Shown: positions 55,370 to 64,000 of the stretch, piece after piece | Position numbering within the stretch: the stretch's first letter is position 1 | Layout: each line of letters opens with the position of its first letter | Notes under the pieces: generated by a model | The model's input: only the letters and a program-made list of their open reading frames with translations | The model's database searches: none | What the model was told of the DNA's origin: nothing | Assembly (NCBI GenBank): GCA_024280395.1 | Contig: JAJRQG010000100.1 | Span: 1-64,000 of the forward strand | Direction: 5' to 3' | Origin: Gammaproteobacteria bacterium | GTDB taxonomy: Bacteria; Pseudomonadota; Gammaproteobacteria; Xanthomonadales; Marinicellaceae | DNA: 64,000 nt | Program-made: the position numbers and the translations under genes

Positions 55370-55753
55370 ATGAAGAAATTAACTTGGTTATTGCGTATCG
55401 TGGGTTTTATACAAATTGTTTTGGGAGTTATGTACTTATTAGCACCTGCCTATATCCTTAAATCAATGGGACACAGCGTTCCATCTCCCGACATATTTTA
55501 TCCGTTGGGTATGTTAGCCGCACGATTTATTGCTTATGGGGTTGCCTTTATTTACATTTCAAATGATCCAAGCAAACATCGACTTTGGATTGTTTTTATG
55601 ATAATGATTCAGGCCATTGATTTATTGGCTGGAATTTATTATACCGCGACTGGTGTTGTGTCATTGCAACTTTCAGGGTTTGCCATGTTTAACGCCACAT
55701 GGATAATGGTTTTGTGCTACGTTTGGTTACCAAAGGAATCTAAAGATACTTAG
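55370..55753 (+). CDS. Four-helix membrane protein
   Basis: A 127-residue protein with four predicted membrane helices (about residues 7-28, 42-62, 70-90 and 98-118). No family could be named with confidence; the length and layout resemble small DoxX-like or DUF4345-like proteins. Two base pairs before the methyltransferase gene and divergent from the HxlR regulator, which probably controls it. Confidence 0.7.
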   Translation: MKKLTWLLRIVGFIQIVLGVMYLLAPAYILKSMGHSVPSPDIFYPLGMLAARFIAYGVAFIYISNDPSKHRLWIVFMIMIQAIDLLAGIYYTATGVVSLQLSGFAMFNATWIMVLCYVWLPKESKDT

Positions 55754-55755
55754 AG

Positions 55756-56409
55756 ATGGTTAAATCATTGTATTATAAACTGTACATCAAAGCATTGTTG
55801 GCTCGAAATCCAACAATGCTTTTCGAAAAAATCAATCATTTGGATTGGTATCAGAATACACTACACAAATGGATAAACAACAGCAAGCTCAATAGTAAAA
55901 CAGTCTTAGAAGTGGGCTGTGCATCGGGTCGATTGACTCAACATCTGTCCGACATTGGCTACAAACCCTCAGGAGTAGATTTATCCATCAACAGTGTTCA
56001 ATTGGCTCAAGACAATTATCCAAGACTCATATTTGATCAACAAGACGTGGCCGATTTAAGTTATGCTGATAATTCATTTAATAATGTCATTGCCGCCTCG
56101 GTCATTAATATCGTATCAAACGAAGAAAAAGCCTTATCTGAAATGCTAAGAGTTTGCGAAAAAGGTGGAAAAATCAGTGTCTTAATCCCTGAAAAATCAT
56201 TCAATCAAGATCAATTCAATCTATTACTAAAATCATTAAAACTGACTGGGTTTTCTTTAGCCGCGTTAAAAACATGGAATATACGCGCACCAAAGATGGA
56301 ACTTAAATCTGTCCAGCAATTATTTATTGATCAAGGGGTTGAGAATATTAAGATCCATAGTTACTTATATGGGATGGTGGTTTCGATTGTTGGAACCAAG
56401 AAAACCTAG
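55756..56409 (+). CDS. Class I SAM-dependent methyltransferase
   Basis: A 217-residue methyltransferase. Motif I VLEVGCASGRLTQHL, post-I GYKPSGVDLSINSVQLA and motif II ADLSYADNSFNNVIAAS are clear, as in the Methyltransf_11 group. Substrate unknown. It follows the membrane protein by 2 bp and is convergent with the FAH-family gene. Confidence 0.85.
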   Translation: MVKSLYYKLYIKALLARNPTMLFEKINHLDWYQNTLHKWINNSKLNSKTVLEVGCASGRLTQHLSDIGYKPSGVDLSINSVQLAQDNYPRLIFDQQDVADLSYADNSFNNVIAASVINIVSNEEKALSEMLRVCEKGGKISVLIPEKSFNQDQFNLLLKSLKLTGFSLAALKTWNIRAPKMELKSVQQLFIDQGVENIKIHSYLYGMVVSIVGTKKT

Positions 56410-56435
56410 GTCCAGATAACAAAACCCCAATATAA

Positions 56436-57044
56436 CTATTTGACAAACCAACTGGATTCCACTAGCAAAGTATCATTTTCATAAACTTTACCCATAAAAA
56501 CATCACCACGTTTTATAACCCCAACGCCTTTGGGTGTTCCTGTCATGATGATATCATTGTCTTCGAGAGTAATAAATGTACTGATTTCTTTGAGGATCAC
56601 TTCTGGCTTATACAACATCAAATCAAATCCACCAGATTGAACCAGTTTATCATTAATAAACAGTTCCAATCTCAAGTCTTCAACATTATCAAAACCCACA
56701 AACTTACTAAAAACCGCCGCTCCATCAAATGCTTTGGCGCGTTCCCAAGGCAAACCCTTTGCTTTTAGTCGTGACTGAATTTCGCGTTTGGTTAAATCCA
56801 GTCCAAACCCCACTGCCGCCAATTTGCCTGATTGAACCACAAAGGAGATCTCCCCTTCATAATGAAGCGCATCGTTTTTATTCAATGTGATGTTATCAGT
56901 TATAGCTGAATTGGGCTTGATGAAAATAACAAGTTCGGTTGGTGTTTCGTTATTTAACTCTTTAATATGATCGACATAGTTTCGGCCTATGCAGACTACT
57001 TTTGATGGAGCGATTTGTTTCTTATTGTGTTTAATAGATTTCAT
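56436..57044 (-). CDS. Fumarylacetoacetate hydrolase family protein
   Basis: A 202-residue FAH-fold hydrolase or isomerase. VVCIGRNYVDHIKELN opens the fold, the metal-binding E-x-E is in LHYEGEISFVV, and DIIMTGTPKGVGVIKRGD is the closing signature. Members act on acylpyruvates or as oxaloacetate tautomerases; which applies cannot be told. Its ATG follows the stop of the DUF4124 gene directly. Confidence 0.88.
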   Translation of the reverse strand: MKSIKHNKKQIAPSKVVCIGRNYVDHIKELNNETPTELVIFIKPNSAITDNITLNKNDALHYEGEISFVVQSGKLAAVGFGLDLTKREIQSRLKAKGLPWERAKAFDGAAVFSKFVGFDNVEDLRLELFINDKLVQSGGFDLMLYKPEVILKEISTFITLEDNDIIMTGTPKGVGVIKRGDVFMGKVYENDTLLVESSWFVK

Positions 57045-57506
57045 TTAATTTTTATACAGTCGATTAAACCCTGCAATGCTAAATCCATTCATGCGTTTTT
57101 TTCCAACAAAGATGACAGGGATACCTTTCGCACCCAGTTTTTTATAACGGGCTTTTGCACTTTTACTTTTTTCAATATCATAACTGATATAGCGAATATT
57201 TTCTTTTTTAAAATATTTTTTAGCTTTTTTACAAACACGGCACCATTCTGCAGAATACATGATGACTTTTTTCGAACGGTTCGATCTTTGATTTTGTTCT
57301 ATTGACCTGGATATTAAGCTTTCATCAATCTTTTCTATAGAAACTTTGTTATAAGACTTAATATAAATTTCTTCGACTGTTATCGCTTCTGGTTTTTTTT
57401 CACTGTAATGAACAACACCTTTTTCATCAATCCATTTGTAAATTTCTGCAAATGAAAAAGTTGAACAAAACATCAATAAAATCAGAATAGCTTTTAGTAT
57501 TTTCAT
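57045..57506 (-). CDS. DUF4124-glutaredoxin fusion protein
   Basis: A 153-residue exported protein. The signal peptide is MKILKAILILLMFCSTFSFA. EIYKWIDEKGVVHYSEKKP is the DUF4124 motif. From residue 80 a glutaredoxin fold carries W88-C89-R-V-C92 and GIPVIFVGKKRMNGFS. Probably a periplasmic thiol-disulfide protein. It is followed without a gap by the FAH-family gene. Confidence 0.85.
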   Translation of the reverse strand: MKILKAILILLMFCSTFSFAEIYKWIDEKGVVHYSEKKPEAITVEEIYIKSYNKVSIEKIDESLISRSIEQNQRSNRSKKVIMYSAEWCRVCKKAKKYFKKENIRYISYDIEKSKSAKARYKKLGAKGIPVIFVGKKRMNGFSIAGFNRLYKN

Positions 57507-57563
57507 CTTTTAATAAAAAAATTAATAAACTCTATACTAAATTAATTTTTCACCATTGTAAAA

Positions 57564-57935
57564 TTAAACATCATAAACAACCGCACTAAATATCAACAAA
57601 TTATCATCTTCAAAGCTACACAAATACAAAGTACCAAAATCATAAGGTCCTGTTTCTAATTGTACTTGCCAATTAATATCAACTGAAATTATGTTGTCAC
57701 CAAATCTTACAATTTTACCCAATGAGAACTTCGAACCAGCATATCCCAAGTCTTGCATCTTAATGCAGTTGTTGAAAAATTTCGATGTCAACGTATTGAT
57801 ATAGTTATAAGCGTGTTGCCCATCAACATCTGAGATGAGGCATGGGAATTGATAGAAAGAAGCAATAGCATTTGCATCAAATTGATCAAATGCTTGTTTG
57901 TAAGATTTGAACAATAAATCTAATTTTGTTTTCAT
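57564..57935 (-). CDS. NTF2/SnoaL-like protein
   Basis: A 123-residue protein. The helix LLFSYKQ-like opening (KSYKQAFDQFDANAIASFY) and the following beta strands, with DINWQVQLETGPYDFGTLYL, fit an NTF2-like cone fold. Active site and function are unknown. The start overlaps the DUF1444-like gene by 4 bp. Confidence 0.6.
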   Translation of the reverse strand: MKTKLDLLFKSYKQAFDQFDANAIASFYQFPCLISDVDGQHAYNYINTLTSKFFNNCIKMQDLGYAGSKFSLGKIVRFGDNIISVDINWQVQLETGPYDFGTLYLCSFEDDNLLIFSAVVYDV

Positions 57936-58801
57936 TTTTCTCTTTTAAATTCAATCCATGTATTACCAGATCTTATAAAACCAACTTCCGCAACAATGTG
58001 CGGCCACTCTACATTTGGTGAATAAACAATTTCATGGATTTTATCTAAATTGATTTTATCATCAGAACCAGTTACTAAAACCGTATCTCTATTGGGAATA
58101 TAAACAACAATATTGCCTTTTACAGGGAAATTATTTTTATTCCATAAATCATCAATTAACAACAATGAGGCTTCATAGTTTCCATCGGCAATTACCACTG
58201 ATAACTCTGACGTATCACCTTGCGTTTGGATTTCAGGCAAGTAATTCAGCAAATTATTTTTAGCAATTTTTAGTAATTGAGTTTTATCTAGTTTAAGTAG
58301 TTTTAAGTCGTTTTGACTTAGATATCGGATATTTTCTCTGGTATCAAATGCGTAAACTATATATAAAACATCATTTAATTTTTCGTATATCAAAGGAATA
58401 ATTTTAACATTATCGTATTTTTGCATTTGGTCATGTGCATTTTTAATAAAAAGAAAATCCTTAATAATCGGCAATATACTTTCCTTGGTATATTGTGTAT
58501 CGATTGTTGAGATAGTGCTTAACATTGAAGAGCCATAACGATTTAGTATATCATCTATTTCCAAAGGGCTATTTTTATATTCTCTATAGGCATTGTCTAA
58601 ATATGATTGTTGCTCTGTTGCATTTCCTTTTATTATAAAAGTCACATGAAGAGAAGATATTTTTACAATTTCAATTTTATTCTCATTGATATTTAATTTT
58701 TCAATGTACATTTCAGTAAACTCATTTTTAGAAATATATTCATTGGAGTAGAGTTTAGGTGACGAACAACATATAGAAAAAAATATTAATACTAGTTTCA
58801 T
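57932..58801 (-). CDS. DUF1444-like exported protein
   Basis: A 289-residue protein with a short signal-like N-terminus (MKLVLIFFSICCSSPKLYS). The second half matches the DUF1444 layout: LYIVYAFDTRENIRYLSQND, LLKIAKNNL, GNYEASLLLIDDLW and VVYIPNRDTVLVTGSDD. Role unknown. It is the first gene of a pair with the NTF2-like protein. Confidence 0.65.
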   Translation of the reverse strand: MKLVLIFFSICCSSPKLYSNEYISKNEFTEMYIEKLNINENKIEIVKISSLHVTFIIKGNATEQQSYLDNAYREYKNSPLEIDDILNRYGSSMLSTISTIDTQYTKESILPIIKDFLFIKNAHDQMQKYDNVKIIPLIYEKLNDVLYIVYAFDTRENIRYLSQNDLKLLKLDKTQLLKIAKNNLLNYLPEIQTQGDTSELSVVIADGNYEASLLLIDDLWNKNNFPVKGNIVVYIPNRDTVLVTGSDDKINLDKIHEIVYSPNVEWPHIVAEVGFIRSGNTWIEFKREK

Positions 58802-59162
58802 GGATAAAGGGCTTCTTAAATTAACAAATCTAATCGTAGTTCATTTATGTGAAAATGTCATAACAATCTTAATTATAGATTCTATTATTAACAAATTTTA
58901 TGAGCCAAGTTTGCCACCTGAGCAGGAGATACAAGGAACCAAATTTTATTGAAAAACACTTAATCTTTAAGGTTATTGGTGAGTAATCCTGCCTTACAGC
59001 CCTTTGTACTTTGAGTGTAGCCTGAAATGATTCTATATTCCAATAGGTATTATTTGTCATTTTTTAAAATCGAGAATCTCCAATTAGAGTTTCAATTTAC
59101 ACACCAAATGCAGTATTTGATCCTTTGCTTCACAACTGAACTGCCATCACTATCACTGCATC
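58802..59162. other. Intergenic stretch without a supported gene
   Basis: A 63-codon minus-strand ORF (58869-59060) fits no family and has an unlikely composition. No tRNA, terminator or clear repeat was found. It should contain the promoter of the DUF1444-like gene at its left end. Confidence 0.4.
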
Positions 59163-59981
59163 CTATTTTTTAAGCGTTTCAATCAATGGAATACCATTCG
59201 CACCTGATGGAATATAAACAGTGGTGTGATTGGGCGATGATGCCATTTTCAATTGTGCATTGATAGCTTCGTGTTGTAGATAGTTTTGAGTCAACGTTGT
59301 ATTAATAATCCTCTGTGCCTCAGCTATCCCACGGGCTTCTTCAATTCTTATCTCTGCATCTTTTTTAGCAATTTCTTTTTGTGTTTCTTTTTCATCCAAT
59401 AATTGCTTAGCTGCCAATTTTTTCTCAACTGCTTCTGTTACAACCTTTGGGTAATCGATATTCCCGACAACACCAGAAGTCACTATAAATGGTGTATCTG
59501 ACAAATATGCTGTCAATTCTAGCATCACCGCATCAGCAATTTCATCTCTTTTTTCTTTCACTTGACGACTTTCTAAAGTTTGGACGTTCTTTCTAATCAT
59601 CGCTCTTAAAGGTTCTTTTATATAACGAACGTAAAATTCAGATCCCGCATACTCTTCAACAACCGACTTAATAGAACCCGATTTTATTTTTATTATTGTT
59701 TGAAAACGAAAGGATATATTTAACTCGTCTTTGGCCAATATATTAAAAGTTTCTGCGTATGTTTGAGGACGGAAATCAACATTCTCAACTTGATTTCTCC
59801 ACAACGATACCCCAAAATTTTCGGGCCCTTTCATCTTACCTTGAAAACCACCCTTCCCCCAAACTCTTGGATTCTCTTTTACATAACCTTCGTGTCCGGC
59901 AGGGGTTGAAGGATTTGAACATCCTACTAAAAAATACAAGCTACTAATTAAAACTAATTTTATGATAATTTTCATATTCAC
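59163..59981 (-). CDS. SPFH/Band-7 lipoprotein
   Basis: A 272-residue prohibitin-like protein with a lipobox (FLVGC near residue 21). The SPFH domain covers about residues 28-190 (FRPQTYAETFNILAKDELNI; YVRYIKEPLRAMIRKNV). It is followed by a charged coiled coil (EKETQKEIAKKDAEIRIEEA) and a short C-terminal tail. Members organise membrane domains or protease complexes. An outer-membrane lipid anchor instead of a transmembrane helix is unusual for SPFH proteins. GAGG 5 bp upstream supports the ATG at 59981. Confidence 0.82.
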   Translation of the reverse strand: MNMKIIIKLVLISSLYFLVGCSNPSTPAGHEGYVKENPRVWGKGGFQGKMKGPENFGVSLWRNQVENVDFRPQTYAETFNILAKDELNISFRFQTIIKIKSGSIKSVVEEYAGSEFYVRYIKEPLRAMIRKNVQTLESRQVKEKRDEIADAVMLELTAYLSDTPFIVTSGVVGNIDYPKVVTEAVEKKLAAKQLLDEKETQKEIAKKDAEIRIEEARGIAEAQRIINTTLTQNYLQHEAINAQLKMASSPNHTTVYIPSGANGIPLIETLKK

Positions 59982-60185
59982 CTCTTTCTTGATTAATCAT
60001 AATAATAGCAAGCAATGCATACCTTTGCACAGTGTCAAAAGTACTATTCGAGATTGGTAGCATTTTTTCTTATATAAAAACCAATACTCAATGTGATAAA
60101 TAACATTTGTTTTTGTCAATATCACGTTAATACATTAGCAAATACTAATTAATCATATTAAATTAGATATTTCTCAAAATAACTC

Positions 60186-60217
60186 TTGACACGTAAATTC
60201 AACTAAGAGATTATACT
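60186..60217 (+). promoter_or_regulatory. Probable promoter of the ilv operon
   Basis: A consensus -35 TTGACA (60186-60191) precedes the leader ORF by about 60 bp. A -10 can be read as GATTAT (60209-60214, 17-bp spacing) or TATACT (60212-60217, 20-bp spacing). The position fits transcription through the attenuator. Confidence 0.6.
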
Positions 60218-60249
60218 CGCAACATTAGAAATTATTATTAAAAGCACAA

Positions 60250-60303
60250 ATGAATTTAATCCTTATTATAGTCGTCATTATTATTCTCCTACCTATGAGG
60301 TGA
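60250..60303 (+). CDS. ilvL: ilv operon leader peptide
   Basis: A 17-residue ORF, MNLILIIVVIIILLPMR, in which 12 residues are Ile, Leu or Val. It ends at TGA 60301-60303. This matches the attenuator peptide of branched-chain amino acid operons, though its sequence differs from E. coli IlvL. Ribosome stalling at the Ile/Leu/Val codons when charged tRNA is scarce should keep the downstream genes on. Confidence 0.9.
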   Translation: MNLILIIVVIIILLPMR

Positions 60304-60366
60304 GAACGGCGAACAATTGGATTTCCAAAAAAGCCCTTCTCATAACAAGAGAAGGGCTTTTTTTTT
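60301..60366 (+). promoter_or_regulatory. ilv transcription attenuator
   Basis: The terminator stem is AAAAAGCCCTTCTC (60328-60341) with GAGAAGGGCTTTTT (60349-60362), loop ATAACAA, then T. The alternative antiterminator pairs TGAGAACGGC (60301-60310) with GCCCTTCTCA (60333-60342), nine pairs and one mismatch. The leader stop codon is inside the antiterminator arm, so a ribosome reaching the stop would block it and allow termination. A ribosome stalled in the leader would leave it free. Confidence 0.88.
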
Positions 60367-60402
60367 ACTAAAATGAAAACAACCAAAAAAGAGAGCAACA
60401 AA

Positions 60403-61266
60403 ATGTATTACGATAAGAACACAACCATTTACTTAAATGGTCAATGGATAAAAGCACAAGATGCCACAACTGGCTTGTACCAACAGTCATTTCATTATGG
60501 TAATGGTGTCTTTGAAGGTATGCGTTCGTATAAAACGTCCAAAGGTGCAAAAGTTTTAAAAATAAAAGAGCATTTTGAACGCCTACTCTATTCCGCTGAC
60601 AAGATGTATATCGATCTCAAGTATTCGGTTGATGAACTCACTGCCATTTGTTATGAGTTATTGGAAAAAAACAATATGCAAGATGCTTATATCCGTCCAT
60701 TAGTGTATACCGATGAAAACATGGGTTTACAACCAGAAAGCAAAGCCAATTTATTTATGTGCGCTTGGGAATGGGGAAAATACTACGACCAGCCTGTAAG
60801 AGCCATGACTTCACCCTTTAGGCGACCTGATCCAAAATCATGCCATGTTGAAGCCAAAGTCACAGGTCATTACACCAATTCATTGATCGCTATTAAAGAT
60901 GCCAAACAGAAAGGTTTTGACGAGGCATTATTGTTAGACAACCACGGTTTTGTAGCTGAAGCCACTGGCGCCAATTTCTTTTTCCAAAAAAACGATACCT
61001 TGTTTACTGCTCCTAGAGGCAATATCTTACCAGGTATTACACGTTCGTTGGTGATGGACTTGGCCAAGGAAAACGGCATCAAGGTCGAAGAAAAACATTT
61101 CACACCAGAAGAAGTATATAACGCTGATGGTGCATTTTTCACAGGTACTGCAGTTGAAATCAATCCAATTGAATCATTGGATGAAAAACCATTCAAGAAA
61201 GCTTGGAATGAAACCTTTGGTCATGAACTGCACCAACAATTCAACCATTTTGCCAGGACTGCTTAA
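60403..61266 (+). CDS. ilvE: Branched-chain amino acid aminotransferase
   Basis: A 287-residue fold-type IV PLP enzyme that makes Ile, Leu and Val from their keto acids. QSFHYGNGVFEGMRSY opens the fold, the PLP lysine lies in EAKVTGHYTNSL, and EALLLDNHGFVAEATGANFF with FFTGTAVEINPI close the active site. I chose the ATG at 60403 (GAGAG 9 bp upstream, usual N-terminus) over 60373, which has no Shine-Dalgarno and directly follows the attenuator. First structural gene of the operon. Confidence 0.93.
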   Translation: MYYDKNTTIYLNGQWIKAQDATTGLYQQSFHYGNGVFEGMRSYKTSKGAKVLKIKEHFERLLYSADKMYIDLKYSVDELTAICYELLEKNNMQDAYIRPLVYTDENMGLQPESKANLFMCAWEWGKYYDQPVRAMTSPFRRPDPKSCHVEAKVTGHYTNSLIAIKDAKQKGFDEALLLDNHGFVAEATGANFFFQKNDTLFTAPRGNILPGITRSLVMDLAKENGIKVEEKHFTPEEVYNADGAFFTGTAVEINPIESLDEKPFKKAWNETFGHELHQQFNHFARTA

Positions 61267-61272
61267 TAGACC

Positions 61273-62952
61273 ATGAATAAAGAATTGAACAAATATTCAA
61301 AAGCTGTCACGCAGGATCCTACACAACCAGCGGCTAAAGCAATGTTACATGCCATTGGTATGGACAATGATGATTTAAACAATCCTCTGGTTGGTATCGC
61401 CAGTACTGGCTATGATGGCAATCCCTGTAACATGCATTTAAATGATTTAGCTGCCAATATTAAGTTGTCAGTTAATCAACAACCCTTAAACGGCTTAATT
61501 TTTAATACCATCGGCATCTCTGATGGTATTTCCATGGGCACTGAAGGCATGCGCTATTCTTTGCCATCGCGCGATGTCATCGCTGATTCAATTGAAATGG
61601 TTACCTGTGGCATGAGTTATGATGCGAATATTTCCATTGTGGGTTGTGATAAAAATATGCCAGGTGCTTTAATGGCCATGTTGCGTTTTAATCGCCCTTC
61701 AATCTTGGTTTATGGTGGCACCATTGCTCCAGGTTGCCACGATGGTAAAAAGCTGGATGTAGTATCAGCCTTTGAAGCATGGGGAGAAAAAGTGGCTGGA
61801 AACATGGATGAAGACACCTATGAACTCATCATTCAAAAAGCCTGCCCATCAGCAGGAGCTTGTGGTGGCATGTACACAGCCAACACCATGGCAGCAGCGA
61901 TTGAAGCCATGGGCATGAGTTTACCCTACAACTCTTCTAATCCTGCCATTAGTGACAACAAATCACAAGAGTGTAAGGATTTGGGTGATGCCATTTATCA
62001 ACTCATGCAATCTGATTTAAAACCCAGAGACATTGTAACCAAAAAATCCATGGAAAACGCATTCAGGCTCGTCACAGTACTTGGCGGTTCTACCAATGCT
62101 GTACTGCATTTTTTGGCCATAGCCGATGCAGCTCAAATTGATTTTAGCCTTGAAGACTTTCAAAAAATCAGTGATAACACACCATTTTTGGCAGATTTAA
62201 AACCCAGTGGCAAATATTTAATGCAAGATTTGCATGATGTTGGCGGTGTTCCTGCTGTGTTGAAATATATGTTAGAACAAAACATGTTGCACGGAGACTG
62301 CATGACTGTAACGGGCAAAACCTTAGCAGAAAACCTGGCTTCAGCTGAAACTCTACAAGAAAATCAGGATGTTATTCACAAGATAAACAACCCGATAAAA
62401 GAAACAGGCCACATCAGAATATTATTTGGCAATTTAGCCAGTGAAGGATCTGTGGCTAAAATAACAGGCAAAGAAGGATTGAAATTTCAGGGCAAAGCCA
62501 AAGTTTTTGATTCAGAAGTCGCTGTGAATCAGGGCATTGCCAATGGCGAAGTTCAAAAAGGCGATGTTGTGGTCATTCGCTATGAAGGTCCAAAAGGAGG
62601 ACCTGGAATGCCAGAAATGCTTAAACCAACTGCAGCAATAATCGGCGCAGGTCTTGGCAATGATGTGGCATTGATTACAGATGGAAGGTTCTCAGGCGGC
62701 ACCCATGGTTTTGTGGTTGGCCACATCACACCTGAAGCACAAGTGGGCGGCACCATCGCTTTGGTTGAAAATGGCGATGCAATTACCATTGATGCAGAGA
62801 CCAATGAATTAACCTTGCATGTCAGTGAAGGGACTTTACAGACACGCAAACAAAACTGGCAAGCACCCGATATGAAATATAAAAAAGGTGTCTTATTCAA
62901 ATATGCAAAGAACGTAAGTTCTGCTTCAAAGGGGTGTTTAACCGATGTTTAA
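61273..62952 (+). CDS. ilvD: Dihydroxyacid dehydratase
   Basis: A 559-residue Fe-S dehydratase that acts before IlvE in Val and Ile synthesis. The cluster cysteines are in [12 protein letters not shown] and [16 protein letters not shown], with a third near the N-terminus ([12 protein letters not shown]). [15 protein letters not shown] and the C-terminal [18 protein letters not shown] are typical. It starts 6 bp after ilvE and overlaps the next gene by 8 bp. Confidence 0.96.
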   Translation: MNKELNKYSKAVTQDPTQPAAKAMLHAIGMDNDDLNNPLVGIASTGYDGNPCNMHLNDLAANIKLSVNQQPLNGLIFNTIGISDGISMGTEGMRYSLPSRDVIADSIEMVTCGMSYDANISIVGCDKNMPGALMAMLRFNRPSILVYGGTIAPGCHDGKKLDVVSAFEAWGEKVAGNMDEDTYELIIQKACPSAGACGGMYTANTMAAAIEAMGMSLPYNSSNPAISDNKSQECKDLGDAIYQLMQSDLKPRDIVTKKSMENAFRLVTVLGGSTNAVLHFLAIADAAQIDFSLEDFQKISDNTPFLADLKPSGKYLMQDLHDVGGVPAVLKYMLEQNMLHGDCMTVTGKTLAENLASAETLQENQDVIHKINNPIKETGHIRILFGNLASEGSVAKITGKEGLKFQGKAKVFDSEVAVNQGIANGEVQKGDVVVIRYEGPKGGPGMPEMLKPTAAIIGAGLGNDVALITDGRFSGGTHGFVVGHITPEAQVGGTIALVENGDAITIDAETNELTLHVSEGTLQTRKQNWQAPDMKYKKGVLFKYAKNVSSASKGCLTDV

Positions 62953-64000
62953 AGCCGAAAATAGCAACATAAAACAAATCATCAACAACAACTGGCAACA
63001 AATTGATGATGAAATTCAATCTGACAGAGCCATAAACATGTTGGGCTCACAAGCCATCATCAATAGCTTAATTGCCGAAGGTGTTGAGTATATGTTTGGC
63101 TATCCGGGTGGCGCAATTATGCCTACTTACGATGTTATCCATCAAATGCAAGACAAAATCAAACATGTTCTAGTCAGACATGAACAAGGTGCAGTTATAG
63201 CTGCCCAAGGCTATGCAAGAGCCAGCGGCAAAGTAGGTGTGTGTATTGCTACTTCAGGCCCTGGAGCAACAAACCTGATTACTGGAATTGCCGATGCGAT
63301 GATTGATTCAACTCCCTTGGTGTGCATTACTGGTCAAGTACACAAAGATTTATTGGGCACAGATGCTTTTCAAGAAACAGACATCATTGATATCTCCATG
63401 CCTATCACCAAATGGAACTATAAAATTACCGAAGCATCAGAAATCCCTAAAGTAATGGCACGGGCATTTTATATCGCCAAATCAGGCCGTCCTGGACCAG
63501 TATTAATAGATATCACCAAAAATGCCCAAATAGAATTTTTAGAATACAGCTACAAAAAATGTTTACACTTCAATAGCTATTTACCTGAGCCAACACCCAA
63601 ATTACAAGCGATAAAAGAAGCCGCTAGTTTGATTAACCATGCTAAAAAACCAATGGTGGTATTTGGTCAAGGCGTTATATTGGGAAATGCGGAACAGGAA
63701 CTAAAAACTTTTCTTGATAAAAGTGGCATACCCGCAGCAGCGACCATTATGGGACTGTCGGCCTTGGATAACAAACACCCGAATTATGTGGGCATGTTGG
63801 GCATGCATGGCAATTATGCACCCAATTTATTGACCAATCAATGTGATGTTTTGATTGCCATTGGCATGCGCTTTGATGATAGGGTAACTGGTACATTGGC
63901 CACCTATGCCAAACAAGCCAAAATCATTCATTTAGAAATTGACAACAGCGAAATCAATAAAAATGTACGGGTTAATGTGCCTGTTTTGGGCAATGTTAAA
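62945..64000 (+). CDS. ilvB: Acetolactate synthase large subunit (partial)
   Basis: A gene open at the right edge, with 352 codons present. After a ~30-residue extension the TPP enzyme fold reads [20 protein letters not shown] and [12 protein letters not shown], the catalytic glutamate is in [19 protein letters not shown], and [18 protein letters not shown] follows. Acts first in valine and leucine synthesis, making acetolactate. The start codon overlaps the ilvD stop region by 8 bp. The ilvB, ilvG or ilvI assignment cannot be settled without the rest. Confidence 0.93.
   Translation, partial: MFKAENSNIKQIINNNWQQIDDEIQSDRAINMLGSQAIINSLIAEGVEYMFGYPGGAIMPTYDVIHQMQDKIKHVLVRHEQGAVIAAQGYARASGKVGVCIATSGPGATNLITGIADAMIDSTPLVCITGQVHKDLLGTDAFQETDIIDISMPITKWNYKITEASEIPKVMARAFYIAKSGRPGPVLIDITKNAQIEFLEYSYKKCLHFNSYLPEPTPKLQAIKEAASLINHAKKPMVVFGQGVILGNAEQELKTFLDKSGIPAAATIMGLSALDNKHPNYVGMLGMHGNYAPNLLTNQCDVLIAIGMRFDDRVTGTLATYAKQAKIIHLEIDNSEINKNVRVNVPVLGNVK

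Noticed and set aside
58869-59060. 63-residue minus-strand ORF
   Set aside because: No ribosome site, no family and unlikely composition; left as an unsupported reading frame in a gap.
1-64000. CRISPR array
   Set aside because: No series of regularly spaced repeats was seen; the tandem repeats before mutS and the CSLREA gene have no spacers.

Overview
The window comes from an AT-rich gammaproteobacterium. The core genes (sdhCDAB, mdh of the LDH-like type, gltX, mutS, uvrC, rnd, miaE, ygfZ, purMN-DUF3108, trhP, an ilv operon with an attenuator) are gammaproteobacterial. The exported proteins (ELWxxDGT repeats, CSLREA beta-helix, two choice-of-anchor B proteins, short C-terminal F-x-x-S-F-E tails) are of a style I associate with Marinicella and Xanthomonadales-like marine bacteria. 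That assignment is from memory of protein style and was not searched.

Layout. 1-1.6 kb: a terminator and an ELWxxDGT secreted protein. 1.8-6.4 kb: gltX-sufC-sufD-sufS on the minus strand, with no sufB or sufE beside them. 6.5-8.9 kb: purM-purN-DUF3108. 9-11.6 kb: two secreted proteins. 11.9-16.7 kb: sbcB, then two overlapping choice-of-anchor B paralogues. 16.7-18.9 kb: a three-gene minus-strand operon (glutaredoxin-like, kelch lipoprotein, phytase-like lipoprotein). 19-23 kb: a PilH-like regulator, an NDP-forming acyl-CoA synthetase and trhP. 23.0-23.25 kb: a MITE-like element with an 11-bp direct-repeat flank. 23.3-30 kb: a TlpA-like thioredoxin, mutS, a decayed gene and an M16 peptidase. 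30-34.4 kb: DUF2237, miaE and sdhCDAB. 34.5-43.4 kb: ygfZ, an orphan PhnD-like protein, a PilZ protein, a methyltransferase, mdh, tRNA-Pro(GGG), rnd, a 5'-nucleotidase lipoprotein and a formylglycine-generating-enzyme-like protein.

Accessory zone, 43.5-52.2 kb. A 6.3-kb integrative element sits in the 3' end of tRNA-Leu(CAA), bounded by a perfect 25-bp direct repeat. It carries a P4-type tyrosine integrase, a possible DUF6387-like protein, an AlpA-type regulator, a tightly overlapping set of four small island genes, and a SHOCT-domain membrane protein. The SHOCT gene is flanked by two copies of a structured ~67-bp element whose stem is preserved with a G-U wobble on the minus strand. Just outside the element are a HigBA-like toxin-antitoxin pair, two small membrane ORFs, and a duplicated 3' end of the 3-hydroxyisobutyrate dehydrogenase gene with a lipoprotein gene between the copies.

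52-60 kb: mmsB-like dehydrogenase, hxlR-uvrC, a small membrane protein and methyltransferase, a FAH-family hydrolase, a DUF4124-glutaredoxin fusion, a DUF1444-like protein and an SPFH lipoprotein. 60.2-64 kb: the branched-chain amino acid operon, with a promoter, a 17-residue Ile/Leu/Val-rich leader peptide, an attenuator, ilvE, ilvD and the start of the acetolactate synthase large subunit, which runs off the window.

The best candidates for undescribed biology are the structured repeat pair around the SHOCT gene, the tail motif shared by three unrelated exported proteins, and the small W-x-P/G-x-G module found in two secreted proteins. No CRISPR array and no complete known defence system was seen.
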